Source: Gnetum montanum
Lineage: Eukaryota > Streptophyta > Gnetopsida > Gnetales > Gnetaceae
Assembly: GCA_015680685.1 (NCBI GenBank)
Contig: MNCI01023969.1
Location: 65,719-129,718 of the forward strand
Reading direction: 5' to 3'
DNA length: 64,000 bases
The translations under genes were made by a program, and so were the position numbers. Below are positions 37,741 through 49,612 of this stretch, one piece after another (the stretch's first letter is position 1; every line of letters starts with the position of its first letter). The notes under the pieces are model-generated. The model saw nothing but the letters and a program-made list of their open reading frames with translations. It did no database searches and was not told the origin of the DNA.

Positions 37741-38099
37741 AAAGAATTTGTACCCTCAATAATAATCCTTCTTTAACAAATTTTCAACCTGTTACTAATC
37801 CTTTTAAATCCAAATGTGTCAATAATCTCTCATTATCTAAAGAGAATTCCTCTATAGAAAAAAGGCCTTTTTTAGTAAGGACTAGCAATGAAAGTGCTAA
37901 TACAAAAGGATTTTCCTTAATGCAATGCAAAAAGAAGAGGACTATAAATATTGATTTCAAATCAAAAATCCCTAAGGTTTCTCCTTCTCCCTACTTCTAC
38001 TATTATTCCCAATGTTTTCTCATCGTACAATACTTTTTCTCCTATCAGTGACATGGATTGTGAAATAAATATTGAGCTTGAAAAATCAAGGATGGGGGC

Positions 38100-40110
38100 C
38101 TCCTCCTCCACATCTCAATGTTAGTTTTATTATAGAATGTTTGGGACCTTTTTGATTGGTCCTAAGTAAAGATTACTGAGGAGTATCTTTCAAATCAGCA
38201 TTTATCTCCCAATTTTCTTTTCTTGCAAGAGAATAAGATTTCAATGCATGATATTAGTTTTGCTAGTAAATGCAATTTACAAAACTGCATTGTTTTTTCT
38301 ACTACTCATAAAGTTAATAAAGAAGATGTTGCTATTCTAGTGATAAAAATTAGATTAGAGAAGTTTTAAATTCTGGCTTTAAAACCTTAGGAGAGTAATT
38401 TGGATTATTTTTCATAGTGGAAAAGGAAACTTTGTACTCTTTAATATTTATGCTCCTAATAATTTGAAAGATCAATCAAAGGTCTTAAAAAATCTTCTAT
38501 CTTGGTTTAAAGTTCATTGGATTATTAGAGGTAATTTCAATATTGTTAAACATCATTTAGAAAAACTTGGAGGTCTTCCTCCTAATATGTCTTATAAAGA
38601 AAAACAAAATGGATGTAATTTTAAAGAAAAATATTATCTTTTTGATGGTAGATTGTTAGATTTTCTTGTTTGTTGAGTTACATTACTCTTATAACACAAC
38701 ATTGTTGCCTCAACATCTTCTACAATGAGATAAACTTTTTGTAAATGATAATAATATTAATGTTATGGAATTGTAAGATTGTAGCTCTCTTTGTAATGAT
38801 AAGTGCTCTTCTTAATTCTTTGTAGTTGTGAGTATCGTAAGCCTTGCTAATTACTAGTTACAAATCCTCTTATGATGAACAAAGTTATGTTGTACTCATT
38901 TGATAACTTAGTATTGTTTTTGGTTTTTTTAGATCATAACCATTATCTTTGGACTTGTTGTATCTCCAAGTCTACTTATGCTAAGTTTGTAAGAACTTCT
39001 TATGCTTCAGTGGTGTTACTCTTCATATGGAAGTGCATCTTCTTTTGAATCATATCTACTTATTTATTGTAAATTGATAATACACTAAAGATTGTTATTT
39101 GTAACTCATTGTATTATGAACACTTGTGTCTTAGCTTGTCATAACTAAAATTTTGTACTTCACTAAGTTCTTAATGAAAATAGCTTCATGTTGATCACTA
39201 TACTTCATTAAGTCTTCTTCTTTTTAACTTTGTTTTTAACTTTGCTATGTCACTTTTCACTTAGCTTCTCTGTGATTTATGAAATACTTCTTAATAAGTC
39301 TTTTCCTTTCTTAATCATCATAACCTTCTAGATAGCCTTCTCTTCTTATTTAAAAAATTAGACCAAGCTACGTATGGCACAACTTGGAACTTCACTTCCT
39401 CTTTAGGAAATTGAATCTTTTGCTACAAGGTTTGCTCTTGTCTCTTATAACACTTGCTTCTTAGCTTTGAGTCATTTCTTGAACCTTTTGGTTGTGATGC
39501 TCAGGCGCTCATTACATGTCTTATTCTTTGTAATATCTTCTAGCATTGTTGCATGCTCTTGTTTGTCCCTATAGCATAGGACATTTTTCTTTCATAATTT
39601 TATGAATCACTGTAGTTTGTAAACTCTTTTGTATTATGAACAATGTTGTTGCTATTGTTCTAATGTCACTTTGTTATCTCAATGGTTCTTACATATTCTA
39701 TCTTTATTTATCATCAATTTTCTTATTCATATCTTCTTCATTGTTGTTTTCATGTGTTATGAAGCAAAGACTTGGATTCTATTATACTTCATAAGGAATT
39801 ATGACTCTTAAGAGAATCATCATGGCCTTTTATAATTGTTGTTGAATTAAGTTAAGAAACCAATGATTGTACCTTAACTTATGAGTATACTCTAATATAG
39901 ATTTTTATTTCCATATCATTCAAATAAGAAGAATTACACTTAGTGTAATTATTAGCAAGGAAATGATAGAATTTATTGTCAGCTTGATAGATTTTACATC
40001 TCTAATGTTTCTTTTTAGAAGCCTATAAGTAAAGTAAAACTATATATAGATGCTACTTTGTTAGACCATTTTCCTATTAGTATTTTACTCTATAGGATTA
40101 ATTCTTCCTC
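38100..40110 (+). pseudogene. LINE 2 endonuclease
   Basis: Traces are FLFLQENKISMHDISFA (about 38215), VLFNIYAPNN (38440), then WIIRGNFNIVKHH (38520) where L1 has GDFN. A 1.2-kb insertion follows. The domain resumes at QLDRFYISNVSF (39985) and ends LLDHFPISI (40065), the DHFP signature. Many stops. Confidence 0.75.
38665..39897. mobile_element. Unidentified 1.23-kb insertion in LINE 2 endonuclease
   Basis: The endonuclease frame stops making sense at LLDF (38664) and resumes about 1.2 kb later. The 8-base word TAGATTTT occurs at 38657-38664 and at 39898-39905, exactly at both edges, as for an 8-bp target duplication. The insert is T-rich, has no recognised domain, and shows no clear terminal inverted repeats. 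Confidence 0.45.
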
Positions 40111-40859
40111 ATTTCAAAAGTAGAAGCTTTTTCATATGAATACTAATATGTTCACAAGAATGAGTGGGAAAAATAATTTAAAGTTTTTATGAAATGCAGA
40201 AAAAATCTATTAGTAATATTAATTGGATTAATTGGTGGCAGAAAACTACTTTTAGAGTAAAAAATTATGTTAGATGGTTCGGAAATATTAGGTCTTGGCT
40301 TCGTAATCCCAAGTCACAAGTTTGATTATACTAGGTAGCACTGAGTTATAAATTAATAATAATTATATAAAAGGAATCCTAAAACTAGTCTGATAGATCC
40401 AATGGGTCTCAGTGGATGTTAGTAAAAAATTTCAATTTTAGTTTCAATTTCAAGAAAGTAATTTTCTAAGTGTCAAGTTAAAGAAGATATTATGGAATCT
40501 ATTAAGAAAATGCAAATTCTTTTAGGCTAGAATCCATTTGATTTTGAAATTTGAAAAGCCTTGGCTAATGCTTATTATGCTAAATAATGTTGCGATGCTT
40601 TTAAAGCTAAAAGTGCTCTTACTAAAAGTCACATGTCCTAGCTAAAAATTGAAGATGAATCTTTTAAGGAGTTTTTAAAATTTATCAAAGAAAAGGATCA
40701 AGTACCTAACTAGAATCACTTGATATAAATGATTCCATTACTATAGATCCTAAGACTATTAATAGTTTTTTAGCATGTCATTTTTCTTTTAAATATGTTA
40801 GTAAGGAAACATTCAAGGCCTTTAGAACACATATTTCTCATCTTATAATAAAAGCATAT

Positions 40860-41274
40860 TAAAGTATTCTTGAAGTAGATATTACAACAAAAGAAATCAA
40901 AGCATTAACTTTTAATTTAGTAGATGGTAAAGCTCTCGTATTTGATGGTTTTTTAATTGAATTTTTAAAGAAGCATTGGAACATTATTAGAGATGATCTC
41001 TTTCATGTTTTCCAAGAAATTATTAAAAAATTTCTTTTACTAAAAGTATGATTCATCTTCTTCCTAAGAATGGTGATATTTAACATATTGGTAATTAGAG
41101 GATACCATTAGGCTTATTACTCTTCTTAACAACACTTATAAAATTTTAGCAAAATGCATAGCTTGCTGAATTCAAAAGGTTATAGAGGATACCATTAGAC
41201 CTAAACAAAAAGGTTTTGTTAAAGGCAGACATATCTTAAATAATGTTATTATAACTTGGAAAAGAATCCATTGG
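40860..41274 (+). pseudogene. LINE 2 reverse transcriptase, N-terminal part
   Basis: Traces are EIKALTFNLVDGKALVFDGF (about 40895), where L1 has a KAPGPDG motif; IEFLKKHWNIIRDDL (40960); and QKVIED-like then KGFVKGRHILNNVIITW (about 41205-41262). It ends at the target duplication of the outer element. Confidence 0.8.
41270..41274. repeat. Target site duplication ATTGG, left copy
   Basis: ATTGG immediately precedes the LTR start TGATGAAG and is repeated at 61556-61560 after the LTR end CTCATCA. Confidence 0.95.
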
Positions 41275-42190
41275 TGATGAAGCGTTGTCATTGGCCATGT
41301 CGATGGGATGCCGTTGACATGACCCCATCAACAAGATTTCGTCGATGTAGGGTTTAACTCGTAGATGTGTACCCATCGATGGGGCTTCTTGTTTTGCCTA
41401 TAAATATGTGCTCACCAACCACATTTATAACAATAAGTCTCATAGTTGTAGGAAAACTCTAGCAAGCTTTCCACTTGAAAGTTACAATATTTTTCTAAGT
41501 GCTTGTAGTAAGAATTAAAAAGTATACAGATCTTTATTTGAGCACTACTATACTTGAGCACAACAATGTGTGCAACAATAAAGATGAGCTTTCTGATAAA
41601 CCTTGCAACACTTTGAAATAGATTAATTATTTCTTTTATGCATTTCATATTTTAAGCAATTTCCTTTAATACTTTAAGTAACTAAAGTAATTAAATTAAG
41701 TAATTAGACTAAACTAAGCTAGACTAAGCTAAACTAAATATTGATTAATTAAGCACATAAGTATGACCACTTCGAGCATACGCTTGGTGCTTGGTAATCC
41801 CAGTAACACTTAACGTTTGGTAACCTAGTAGCATTAAATGTGTTTAGGATGTGTATGGCAAGTGGGAATGGATGCTTATGTTAGGATTAGTTAAATGTTA
41901 ACTAGTTAGATTAAATTAGTAATTAAATATCTTTATTCCTTATTCTTTATTCTTAGGTGACTTAGAACATAAAATACAAAAAAATGATAAAAATCTTATG
42001 CCTTAATTGCACTTAACCATACCTTTGCATTTCATAAGTGTAATTGGCAAGACAATGATTGCAATAGTTAGTTTTACTTCCTAGAGACCAATGTACTTAG
42101 AAGGCTATAAGTCCAAGAAATTTAACTAGATCACATATGAATGCTTAGTGATTCATATGCTTGGGCATAGGGTCTACTTGCCACTCATCA
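41275..42190 (+). repeat. 5' LTR of the outer Athila-like element
   Basis: It starts TGATGAAG and ends CCACTCATCA, 916 bp. A TATA-like TATAAATA is at 41399-41406 and a polyadenylation-like AATAAA at 41577-41582. The first 110 bp hold repeated CCATCGA/TCGATGG words. It pairs with 60613-61555; by eye most positions agree, with many substitutions. Confidence 0.95.
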
Positions 42191-42191
42191 T

Positions 42192-42210
42192 TGGTGTCGT
42201 TACTAGGGAC
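42192..42210 (+). promoter_or_regulatory. Primer binding site of the outer element (tRNA-Asp type)
   Basis: TGGTGTCGTTACTAGGGAC begins one base after the LTR. The Athila-type site is TGGCGCCGTTGCCGGGGA, described as complementary to tRNA-Asp. This copy has decayed at a few positions. Confidence 0.85.
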
Positions 42211-42365
42211 TTGTAGTTTGATACATACACTATCTAGGACTTAGTGAAAATTATTTAAGATTGTTGGAACGCACCCTAAATTCATAATCATTCAAAAAAT
42301 AAAAAATAATAATCATAATTAAAGCACACTAAAATTTTCTTCTAATCCAAAATATCTTCTTCTCA

Positions 42366-43562
42366 TAGTCATGATGAATCAAAACTGCCAATGCCCCAAG
42401 AATTCAAAGTGGTGCACACTCATCCAAATGAGTTTGTACCTGATTTCACCTTCATCCTACATTAGGATGAACAGTTGCAGTGGAGAGACATGGAAGAAAA
42501 TGTTGTGTTGTCACCCAACTAATTTGTTCCTAGGATGTTGCTTCAAACTTTTAAGAGGTTGGGCATCTAGGATCTTCATGAAGAATACATTGTATAGAAC
42601 CATGACTATTGAGACTACCATTGCACTAAAACACAATGCAAAAGAGATTGGCACCAAGAGAAGCACCATGAAGCTACAAAGGGGAAATGGTTCACTAATC
42701 CCTTGTTCCTATTGAACCAAAAAGACAATGAGGATCCTCCCTTTGGGGGTTCTCAACATGAAGATTCTCCACACCTTAACTTTGGTGAAGGAGGCTTGAA
42801 CTTAAACTTATAGTCCACTATCAACAATCCTGGTTCAGGAAAAAGTGGAAGTCATGTTAGGAACTCAAGTAAGCATCATGATGACGATAAATCTAATGAT
42901 CATGGCCATGACAAGTAGAGAGAAGGTGGTAGAAATCGTGGTGGTGGAAATCCTCCTCCCTCTTTACCCTATTCATCTACATCTTCTTCTTCCTCCTCTA
43001 AATTTGATAGAAACCATAGAGGAAGAAACCTTGATGATGATGGATGGTAGAACAACAATGATCATAGGCCCTTCTATGAAAGAAGGAATAGTTGAGGACA
43101 TCATAGGAATCATTGAATTCATGATGATGATGAACCTTTATTTGAAACTTGAAGCATGCTGAGCATCATAGAGGTGGTTAGAATTCCAACTAGACATGTG
43201 AAAGATAGTAGAATTAAGAGGTTGGATCTGAACAATATCCCCAGATTTAAAGGGGGGATATAACTCAGATCCACATACCCATCTTCAAGCCTTTCATGAT
43301 GCCTATGTCTTGTAGAACATTAAAAATGATTGACAAAAGCGTAAGCTATTTCCTAGGACACTCACAAAAGAAGCAGAAAGTTGGTATGGATCCTTGGAGC
43401 CGAAATTAATTTGTAGATGGAGTACAAGGCTTGAGCTATTCAATGACAAATATTAGACATACTCCAAAGTGCCTAATTTAAGAAAGAAAATCCAAGGTTG
43501 GCATCAAGGAACACATGAACCCTTGGACACAACCATGGGTAGGTGTTACTCTCTTTTGCATA
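42366..43562 (+). pseudogene. gag of the outer element, first part
   Basis: After a leader, the frame shows THPNEFVPDFTFILH (about 42410), matching THPDEYVPDFTFILH of the inner element, then a glycine/arginine/serine-rich linker. The gag core follows: RIPTRHVKDSRIKRLDLNNI (about 43180), LFPRTLTKEAESWYGSLEP (43350) and RLELFNDKY (43420). It is cut at 43562 by the inner element after YSLLH and resumes at 50563. It holds several stops. Confidence 0.85.
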
Positions 43563-43567
43563 GATGT
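43563..43567. repeat. Target site duplication GATGT, left copy
   Basis: GATGT precedes the inner element and is repeated at 50563-50567. Removing one copy plus the insert restores the gag frame CLGH seen in the inner copy. Confidence 0.95.
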
Positions 43568-44446
43568 TGATGAGTAGCGAGGTACCCCTACACTCAACCA
43601 TACGAAACGAGCGTAGCACGCACAATCCAGTCAAACTCTGTAGACTAAATGCCTAAACGCCCCATGAAAAAATTGGGGTTAACCGTTTTTTGTCTTCCCA
43701 GACTTACTTGTTGTTGTCACGATGTATGGTTACGTAAGTACAAGGTATATGATTTCTTTGGTATTTTCCGATTTTCTCCTATGCTAAGAGGTAAAGGGTT
43801 GAGAGACAAAAGCTAATTCTAACTACAGCACTAAGTCCTAGTGTCAGCATCCGTTCCCACGTGCCGTACACACCCTGAACTATGCAACTGTGGCTACCAA
43901 ATGCTAATCGTTACTAGGATTACCACACGTAACGCACGTGCTCGAAGTGGTCGTACTGAGGCACTTAACTAACCTAAGTGTGACAAGCAGCCGATTCCTT
44001 GGCTAGCCGTACACGTTCGTCAACGCTCGTAACCAAGTCGTACTCATGCCACGTTACTAGGAAAGTGATTAATTAAACCTATCCATGCACTACAAGGTTT
44101 ATCCACAAAGCTCATCTTTATTTCCGTACACAACTTACGTTCAAGTACAAAGCTGCTCGAATAAAGAACCGTTCACTTGGGGGACTCCTACTGTGGGCAC
44201 ATGGAAAATATTCTATCTCTGGGGTGATCAATGTGCCAGAGCTTCGCTACTTTACACCTAGGATGTCAAATGAGGGGAGTGCCGCCTCTTATTTATAGAT
44301 TTGATGGTGGACCGCGATATTGAGTACGCGATATTGCAGGGAACGACGCGATATCGCGTACACGATATTGCAGGGGATGCGATGTCGCGGCGGCCACGAT
44401 ATCGCATACGCGATATCATGGCTTGTGCATATCGCATCTCATCATA
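43568..44446 (-). repeat. 3' LTR of the inner element
   Basis: Plus-strand edges are TGATGAGTAG and CATCTCATCA. On the minus strand the LTR opens with an array of CGATATCGCG-like palindromes (44446-44310), then TATA (CTATAAATA at 44298-44290) and AATAAA at 44122-44117. Confidence 0.95.
44310..44440. repeat. Palindrome array GCGATATCGC in the inner 3' LTR
   Basis: At least seven words of the type CGATATCGCG or CGATATTGC lie in about 130 bp at the U3 edge. The same array occurs at 50445-50556 and 53305-53405. Confidence 0.85.
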
Positions 44447-44470
44447 TCCCCATGACTAAATGAAAACTCG
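44447..44470 (-). promoter_or_regulatory. Polypurine tract of the inner element
   Basis: The minus strand reads GTTTTCATTTAGTCATGGGG and then ATA, directly before the LTR, nearly identical to the outer element's tract. Confidence 0.85.
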
Positions 44471-44829
44471 TCCTCGAGTTCTTTACAATAATATCAGTTA
44501 GGTATGGGATTATTGAGGGGAATGGAACTAATGGAATGACATGTGAACGGTTCATTATTACAAGACTTGACAAGACTGGTGTTCATGACAACAAGGGTGA
44601 ACACCTTATTACAATGACATTAGGCCACATTTGGCAACTGAGAGAAAAGAGGAGAGAGAAGAGAAGAGAAGAAGAGAGAAGATTCTTGATGCTGCCAATG
44701 CCTAGATTACGCCTTCCGTTGTTCATCCGTAAGCGCATCATCCATTCTACTCCTTGCATAGCTGCTTCAGCACTGCTCCATTCCAAGTGTTTGCTCCAAA
44801 TCCAATCCATTGTTGTATGATTGCCATCT
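44471..44829 (-). pseudogene. Remnant of the ORF after pol in the inner element
   Basis: On the minus strand GTGTGTAG is followed by ATGGCAATC at 44827. The outer element has GTGACTGCAG followed by ATGGCACC at its coiled-coil ORF. Only about 30 codons follow here before a stop, then a purine-rich stretch and the conserved end CAATAATCCCATACCT. So the ORF start with its acceptor-like site remains but its 2.8-kb body is gone. Confidence 0.45.
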
Positions 44830-46150
44830 ACACACATAACACAATCATATATTAGCAAGGGTAATTGAATCGTTAAGTAAGTAATACCTTGCTTTGGTGT
44901 AAACGCATTGGCTAGGTTGTGGTATGGATGATATGGATTTGGGAAGATGTAAATGATGACTACCAAAGATGTAGGGGTTAGGAAGAGAAACGAAAAAATT
45001 CAAGGCTTAGGAGAAAAATCAAAAAATCAGGCCCCGTACCCCCATGACTAATCGCGAACCTCCGGTAGCATTAGAATGGAGAAAGAAAAAGAGTAAGAAA
45101 GATAGGTAAAAAGGGACAACTATGGCATTGATGAAATGGATGTCAAGATGGAAATGAAAAAAAAAACAAAAATTAATTACAAAATGTTAAGGAAAATAAG
45201 TTAACTAATGTTCCAAATAGGAATGTCAATGGGTCCTCCCCAAAGTAGGCTCATGCCGTTAATGCCCTGACAAACCCACATTCAAAGTGTCCGCAGGCTC
45301 TGGGAATGTCTTTTGGAACAAGAGTTAAAGTCTTAACTGCAAGAATTTACCAAAAAGAAAACAATGCATCAACCAAAATATACACTAATGATACAACTGG
45401 CAATGAGGTGAACAATGGAGAGAAGGATTGAAAGAAGAGGATGGAATGGAATCCCAAGGACAAGGTGGTGGACAACCCCTTGTGTGTTTTATGGTTAATA
45501 TGACTTGGCCAATCTCATTCCAACTCCGGGCTCAAACCAACCACTTTCAGTGACTTCACATCAATGCATTCGGTTAAATCATCCACTTGGATAACAAGGA
45601 TGCATCATCAAAGAGCCACCACCATTCCAACGAAACAAGGGAGAGAACGGAAAGCGAGAAGGGCCTTAGTTAGAGGGAACACTTTGGTTCCATAACTAGT
45701 GCTTGCAGCCCAAATTTTATTTCGTCTAAGGGGTGTGCTTTGAATCCTCACTTTGTTGTGTTTTTTTTTTGTTTTGTGTTTTTATGCGTGGGGACCACAC
45801 CATGCAAATACTTATTTTTATTATCTCAGCTTCCGATTATTGGGTAACATCGGAACGGTAAGAAAACTCAAGAAGAAAATAGCCAAGTACCCAAGTGAAT
45901 GATCAACACGAAAGCATCGAGTTCCCTTGAAGTCATACCCTTTGCAATCCTTGAGTCCTTCCTTAGTTTGAGAAATGCCCAGTCACCGATTCGTTAAAGT
46001 TCTTATTAAAAGGGAACTATACATTTCCAAGCCAAGAGAAACCATAGACTTTGATGGATGGATGGATGAAGTGATCTCATTGCCTGTCATACCAAAAGAA
46101 CATACCTTAGTATCAACAATGTAACTTAAAGGTAAAAACCAAACATTAGT
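44830..46150 (-). other. Untranslated 3' region of the inner element
   Basis: On the minus strand this matches the outer element at about 55850-56350: ACTTTAACGAA, CATGGTGTGGT, and CCCTCTAACTAAGGCCCTT. No protein domain was found. It ends near the gap. Confidence 0.7.
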
Positions 46151-46218
46151 AATCAATGTAAAAAAAGTTCATCCCATTGACCCGAACACTTATTGGGTGA
46201 CAAACTTACATGGTGGAT

Positions 46219-46240
46219 GACACATACACACACACACACA
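46219..46240. repeat. (CA)n microsatellite at the gap edge
   Basis: ACACATACACACACACACAC runs straight into the Ns, so the repeat may be what stopped the assembly. Confidence 0.9.
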
Positions 46241-46449
46241 NNNNNNNNNNNNNNNNNNNNNNNNNNNNNNNNNNNNNNNNNNNNNNNNNNNNNNNNNNNN
46301 NNNNNNNNNNNNNNNNNNNNNNNNNNNNNNNNNNNNNNNNNNNNNNNNNNNNNNNNNNNNNNNNNNNNNNNNNNNNNNNNNNNNNNNNNNNNNNNNNNNN
46401 NNNNNNNNNNNNNNNNNNNNNNNNNNNNNNNNNNNNNNNNNNNNNNNNN
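46241..46449. other. Assembly gap, 209 N
   Basis: A run of N between the protease (right) and the 3' region (left) of the inner element. The true length is unknown; missing pol sequence could lie here. Confidence 0.99.
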
Positions 46450-46872
46450 TGGAGACATTTCCTCCCTGTCATCACTCGATGAATCACTGTATGCGATGCA
46501 TGGAACTATCCTCTTCTCGATCTTTCCACATATGTTTATCTTAGATATTTCCAAGGAAAGATCATGGATCCTAAGGCATGCATCTACTGTACTTAGCCAT
46601 GCCCTTCCCATTATAATTGGGAAGTCCCCTTCATTGTTGTTAACTTCGATCACCAGAAAGTCAGCTGGGTAGGATCAACCACACATAGTGGTAATAACAT
46701 CCTCCACCAATCCTAAGGGAATGGTGATGGACTGGTATGCCAGCTCCAATTGTATGTTGCTCTTCTTAAGTTGTGGCAGGTTCCAGGCGTGATACATCTT
46801 TTGTGAAATTAAGTTGACTTTGGAACCTGAGTTAAGAAGAGCTCGATGTGGTGCATTTCCAACGATCTGCAA
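46450..46872 (-). pseudogene. Protease of the inner element
   Basis: The minus strand reads ALLNSGSKVNLISQKMYHAW (about 46840-46780), the aspartic protease pocket with DSG changed to NSG, then LELAYQSITIPLGLVEDV and FPIIMGRAWLSTVDA (about 46620). The end is acidic (YSDSSSDDREE) and runs into the gap. One stop lies at about 46673. The outer element's protease matches it throughout. Confidence 0.85.
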
Positions 46873-46924
46873 ATAAATGAAGGGACTCCCAGGGTCAGTT
46901 AGTTTCTTGGGAAGGTGACCTACC

Positions 46925-49471
46925 TTGATTTAGTTAGTTACGGTATGTGTTAGCATAACCATATGCATTACGCTCTTTGAGACTGAAGGGTTCTCCGAAG
47001 CGTTAGTGGTTAGAGGCCTATACATGTACCCATCCTCTTGTTGTTGCGAGAGTTTGTCTGGGCTTCTAGGTCTGAAAAAATGTCTCTTCTTTGTACAGTT
47101 GTCATTAGAACTAGCACCCGGTTGGATATTTACATGCTGAATATTTACAGCTCTTGCGGAGTTACGTTGTTGTGGTTGGGTAGGCAATTCCCCTTGAATT
47201 GTTGGAATAGGTTGTATGGGAACTACAGGTGGAAGAGGTGCGGCTGGAGTTAGAGGATGGACTAAATGTGAGACATCTCCCAAAGGAGAAGGAGTCCTCC
47301 TGAAGTACTCCCGTGCTTGATAGTGACGTTGGGGGGTAGTATGACCCATAGAGTCACCTAGAGAAACTGGCTGCTGCACATAATAACTGTAAGGATTAGG
47401 CTGCTGGTAAGGGTATTGATGTGTTGGTGGTGGCATCCCCCATGATTTTGGGTATTTCCACTTCTGGTGTTGTCCAATGGGCTATGAAGGCGTTCCACTT
47501 GGATAATATGTTAAGGGTTGGTGGAACTACCTTGGGTTACCTTGTGGGTAAGGTAACCTTCGGTGTGTTTGCCATTGATTAAGTCTTGGATTTAGTGCAT
47601 ACACCCTAGACTCCTGCAGATGTGAGATAATTGGGAAAAATCCCTTAGGATGGTCATAGTAGTAGACCTCACATCCACTATCATTGTCTGAATCAGAATT
47701 TACAGCATCATCGGAGATAGGAATTTTCCCCTTACCCTTGTTATGTGCAGGGCTTAAGTTTCTCCGCTTGGTTTTGCCTTTGTCACTACCTTGTTCTACC
47801 TTAGACTCTTCTACGATTTTTAAGACTATTTCTATTCTTGAGCCTAAGGAATTCCAAATTTGCTCTACCTTAGCTGATACCTCGGTTGTTAACTTTTGGA
47901 TCGACACAGTTTTCCGGTTCACCAACTCTTCGAGTGGTGACTCATCCTCCTCATCACAGAATTTCACTCCCTTCTTGCGAAGGGAGGGATTACGGTTGTA
48001 TTCTTTTGCACTTTCTCTCTTACGTAGCTCATGCTACTTGTTCCAACAAACTTTCAACTTCATGGGCTCTAAGTTGGGAAAGGCTCTCTTGGGCGTAAGT
48101 CCCAAGAGTTCTTCTTGTTTCATTTCTTAGCCCATCTATGATGTGGCGAAGTTGATCCCGCTTAGCGTACCCATGGCCCAGACAACGATGTAGCAGTGTA
48201 TAGTAGCGGGCCATGGTAGCATCCAAGGGTTCATAAGCACCTTGTTTCTAGCCTTGGATCTGCTTACGCAAATTAGACACTCTAGAGTACGTTTGATATT
48301 TGTTGTTGAACAGTTCAAGCATCGTACTCCACCGCCTGATGTTTTCTGGTTCTAAGGACCGGTACCAACTTTCTGCTTCTTTAGTGAGTGTCCTTGGGAA
48401 CAACTTAAGCTTCTGCCACTCATTATCTATATTTTGCAAGGCACAGGCATTGTGGAATGCCTGTAAATGATATTGAGGATCAGCGTTGTATCCCCCTTCA
48501 AAATGTGGGATATTATTTATGTCCAAACGCTTGATCCTACCATCTTTTAAGTGCCTTGTAGGGATCTTAACTACCTCTGTGATATCTAGCATGCTTCAGG
48601 TTGCGAGTAGGGGTTCGTCATGATCATCCCTATCATGATGTCTATGATGTCTTCATGGTGGTTTCCTACTCTCCCTACGTCCTTGCCCTTGTTCTAACTC
48701 CTCTCGACCTTCATGTCAAGGTCTTTCATCATCCTTACTTTTACCCTCTCCGTTATGCTTACGATGATTGCACCCAGATGTGGAAGGAGAGTGTGAATGG
48801 TGAGATGAAGGAGAATAGGAAGGGGATCCATCACTGTGGCAATGTTTCTTACCTTCTCTTTAGCTGCTTTGGCCCTGATCATTGTAACAATCTAAGTGTC
48901 CGTCCTTAGTGTGAGTGGTTGTTCCTGCCGTGAACAGTTGGTGCTCAAGGGGATCAGAGCCTATAGCATGTACAATTGATCGAAGGCTCTGATGCCTAAC
49001 CTCTTCACCATTATGAGGAGGAGGAACATCGTTTTCTAAGAAACCCATTATGAGGGGTTCCTCGTCTCCTATTTCACTAAGGACATGGGGGACCTTGCCC
49101 TTCAACAATGAATGTTGGCTCTCCTGCCTTTCGTCCTGAATATGTTGGGCATTTGTGGGATGATAATCCCTTGTGTCATAATCTTCCACAACGTATTCAA
49201 CAAATAGTTCCTGCATGCCAATCTGTGTTAAGGCATGGAAAAGCATGTTATGGACAGATCGATTCGGGGGTAACACAATGTTACCTTGCAAATCTCTCCA
49301 TCCCAGTTGTTCATCTTGGTGGAGAATAAAAGTAAAGTCAGGTACATACTCATCAGGATGAGTATATGTTACCTTAGATTGTTTAGGACATGGCTAGTCT
49401 AGGTTATGTGTGTGATGCTGACTATCTTCTGTGTTATCCTTAGGTGAGTTAATTTTGTGAGAAGAAGCCAT
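46925..49471 (-). pseudogene. gag of the inner element
   Basis: It starts MASSHKINSPKDNTEDSQH at 49471. The N-terminal conserved block is THPDEYVPDFTFILHQDEQL (about 49350). Long open pieces follow: 49291-48860, then the gag core at 48592-48248 (PTRHLKDGRIKRLDINN, FPRTLTKEAESWYRSLEP) and 48226-48029 (YTLLHRCLGHGYAKRDQLRH). The tail is at 47967-47527 and a proline-rich part at 47436-46930 (TPAAPLPPVVPIQPIP). Only a few stops and frameshifts break it, so it is better preserved than the outer gag, in line with a later insertion. Confidence 0.85.
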
Positions 49472-49592
49472 TATAATGATGTGCTATTCACCATTATTTA
49501 TGTTCTTATTTAACTAATTAACTTTAAGGTTCGTTAAAGCTGACAACAATGTGAAAAATTTCCTAATGTTCTAATTAGTGTAAAAACACTTA

Positions 49593-49610
49593 GTCCCCGA
49601 CAACAGCGCC
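49593..49610 (-). promoter_or_regulatory. Primer binding site of the inner element (tRNA-Asp type)
   Basis: The minus strand reads GGCGCTGTTGTCGGGGAC two bases after the LTR, close to the Athila-type site TGGCGCCGTTGCCGGGGA. Confidence 0.9.
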
Positions 49611-49612
49611 TA

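Larger units (their letters stand above)
37741..41274 (+). mobile_element. Left half of LINE 2 (L1-type), with a 1.2-kb insertion
   Basis: Decayed L1-type LINE on the plus strand: endonuclease then the start of reverse transcriptase, cut at 41274 by the Athila-like element and continued at 61561. The reading runs to NNVIITWKRIHW at the left edge and on to SMLDYAKAYDK at the right, the normal order in L1 reverse transcriptase. ORF1 is not clear; the first part may be its tail. Confidence 0.8.

Noticed and set aside
44536-44966. Overlapping frames on both strands near 44536-44966
   Set aside because: They come from a GA-rich low-complexity stretch in the inner element's 3' region and match nothing in the outer element.
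46153-46672. Long open frames on both strands across 46153-46672
   Set aside because: They run through the 209-base N gap; only the protease tail right of the gap is supported.
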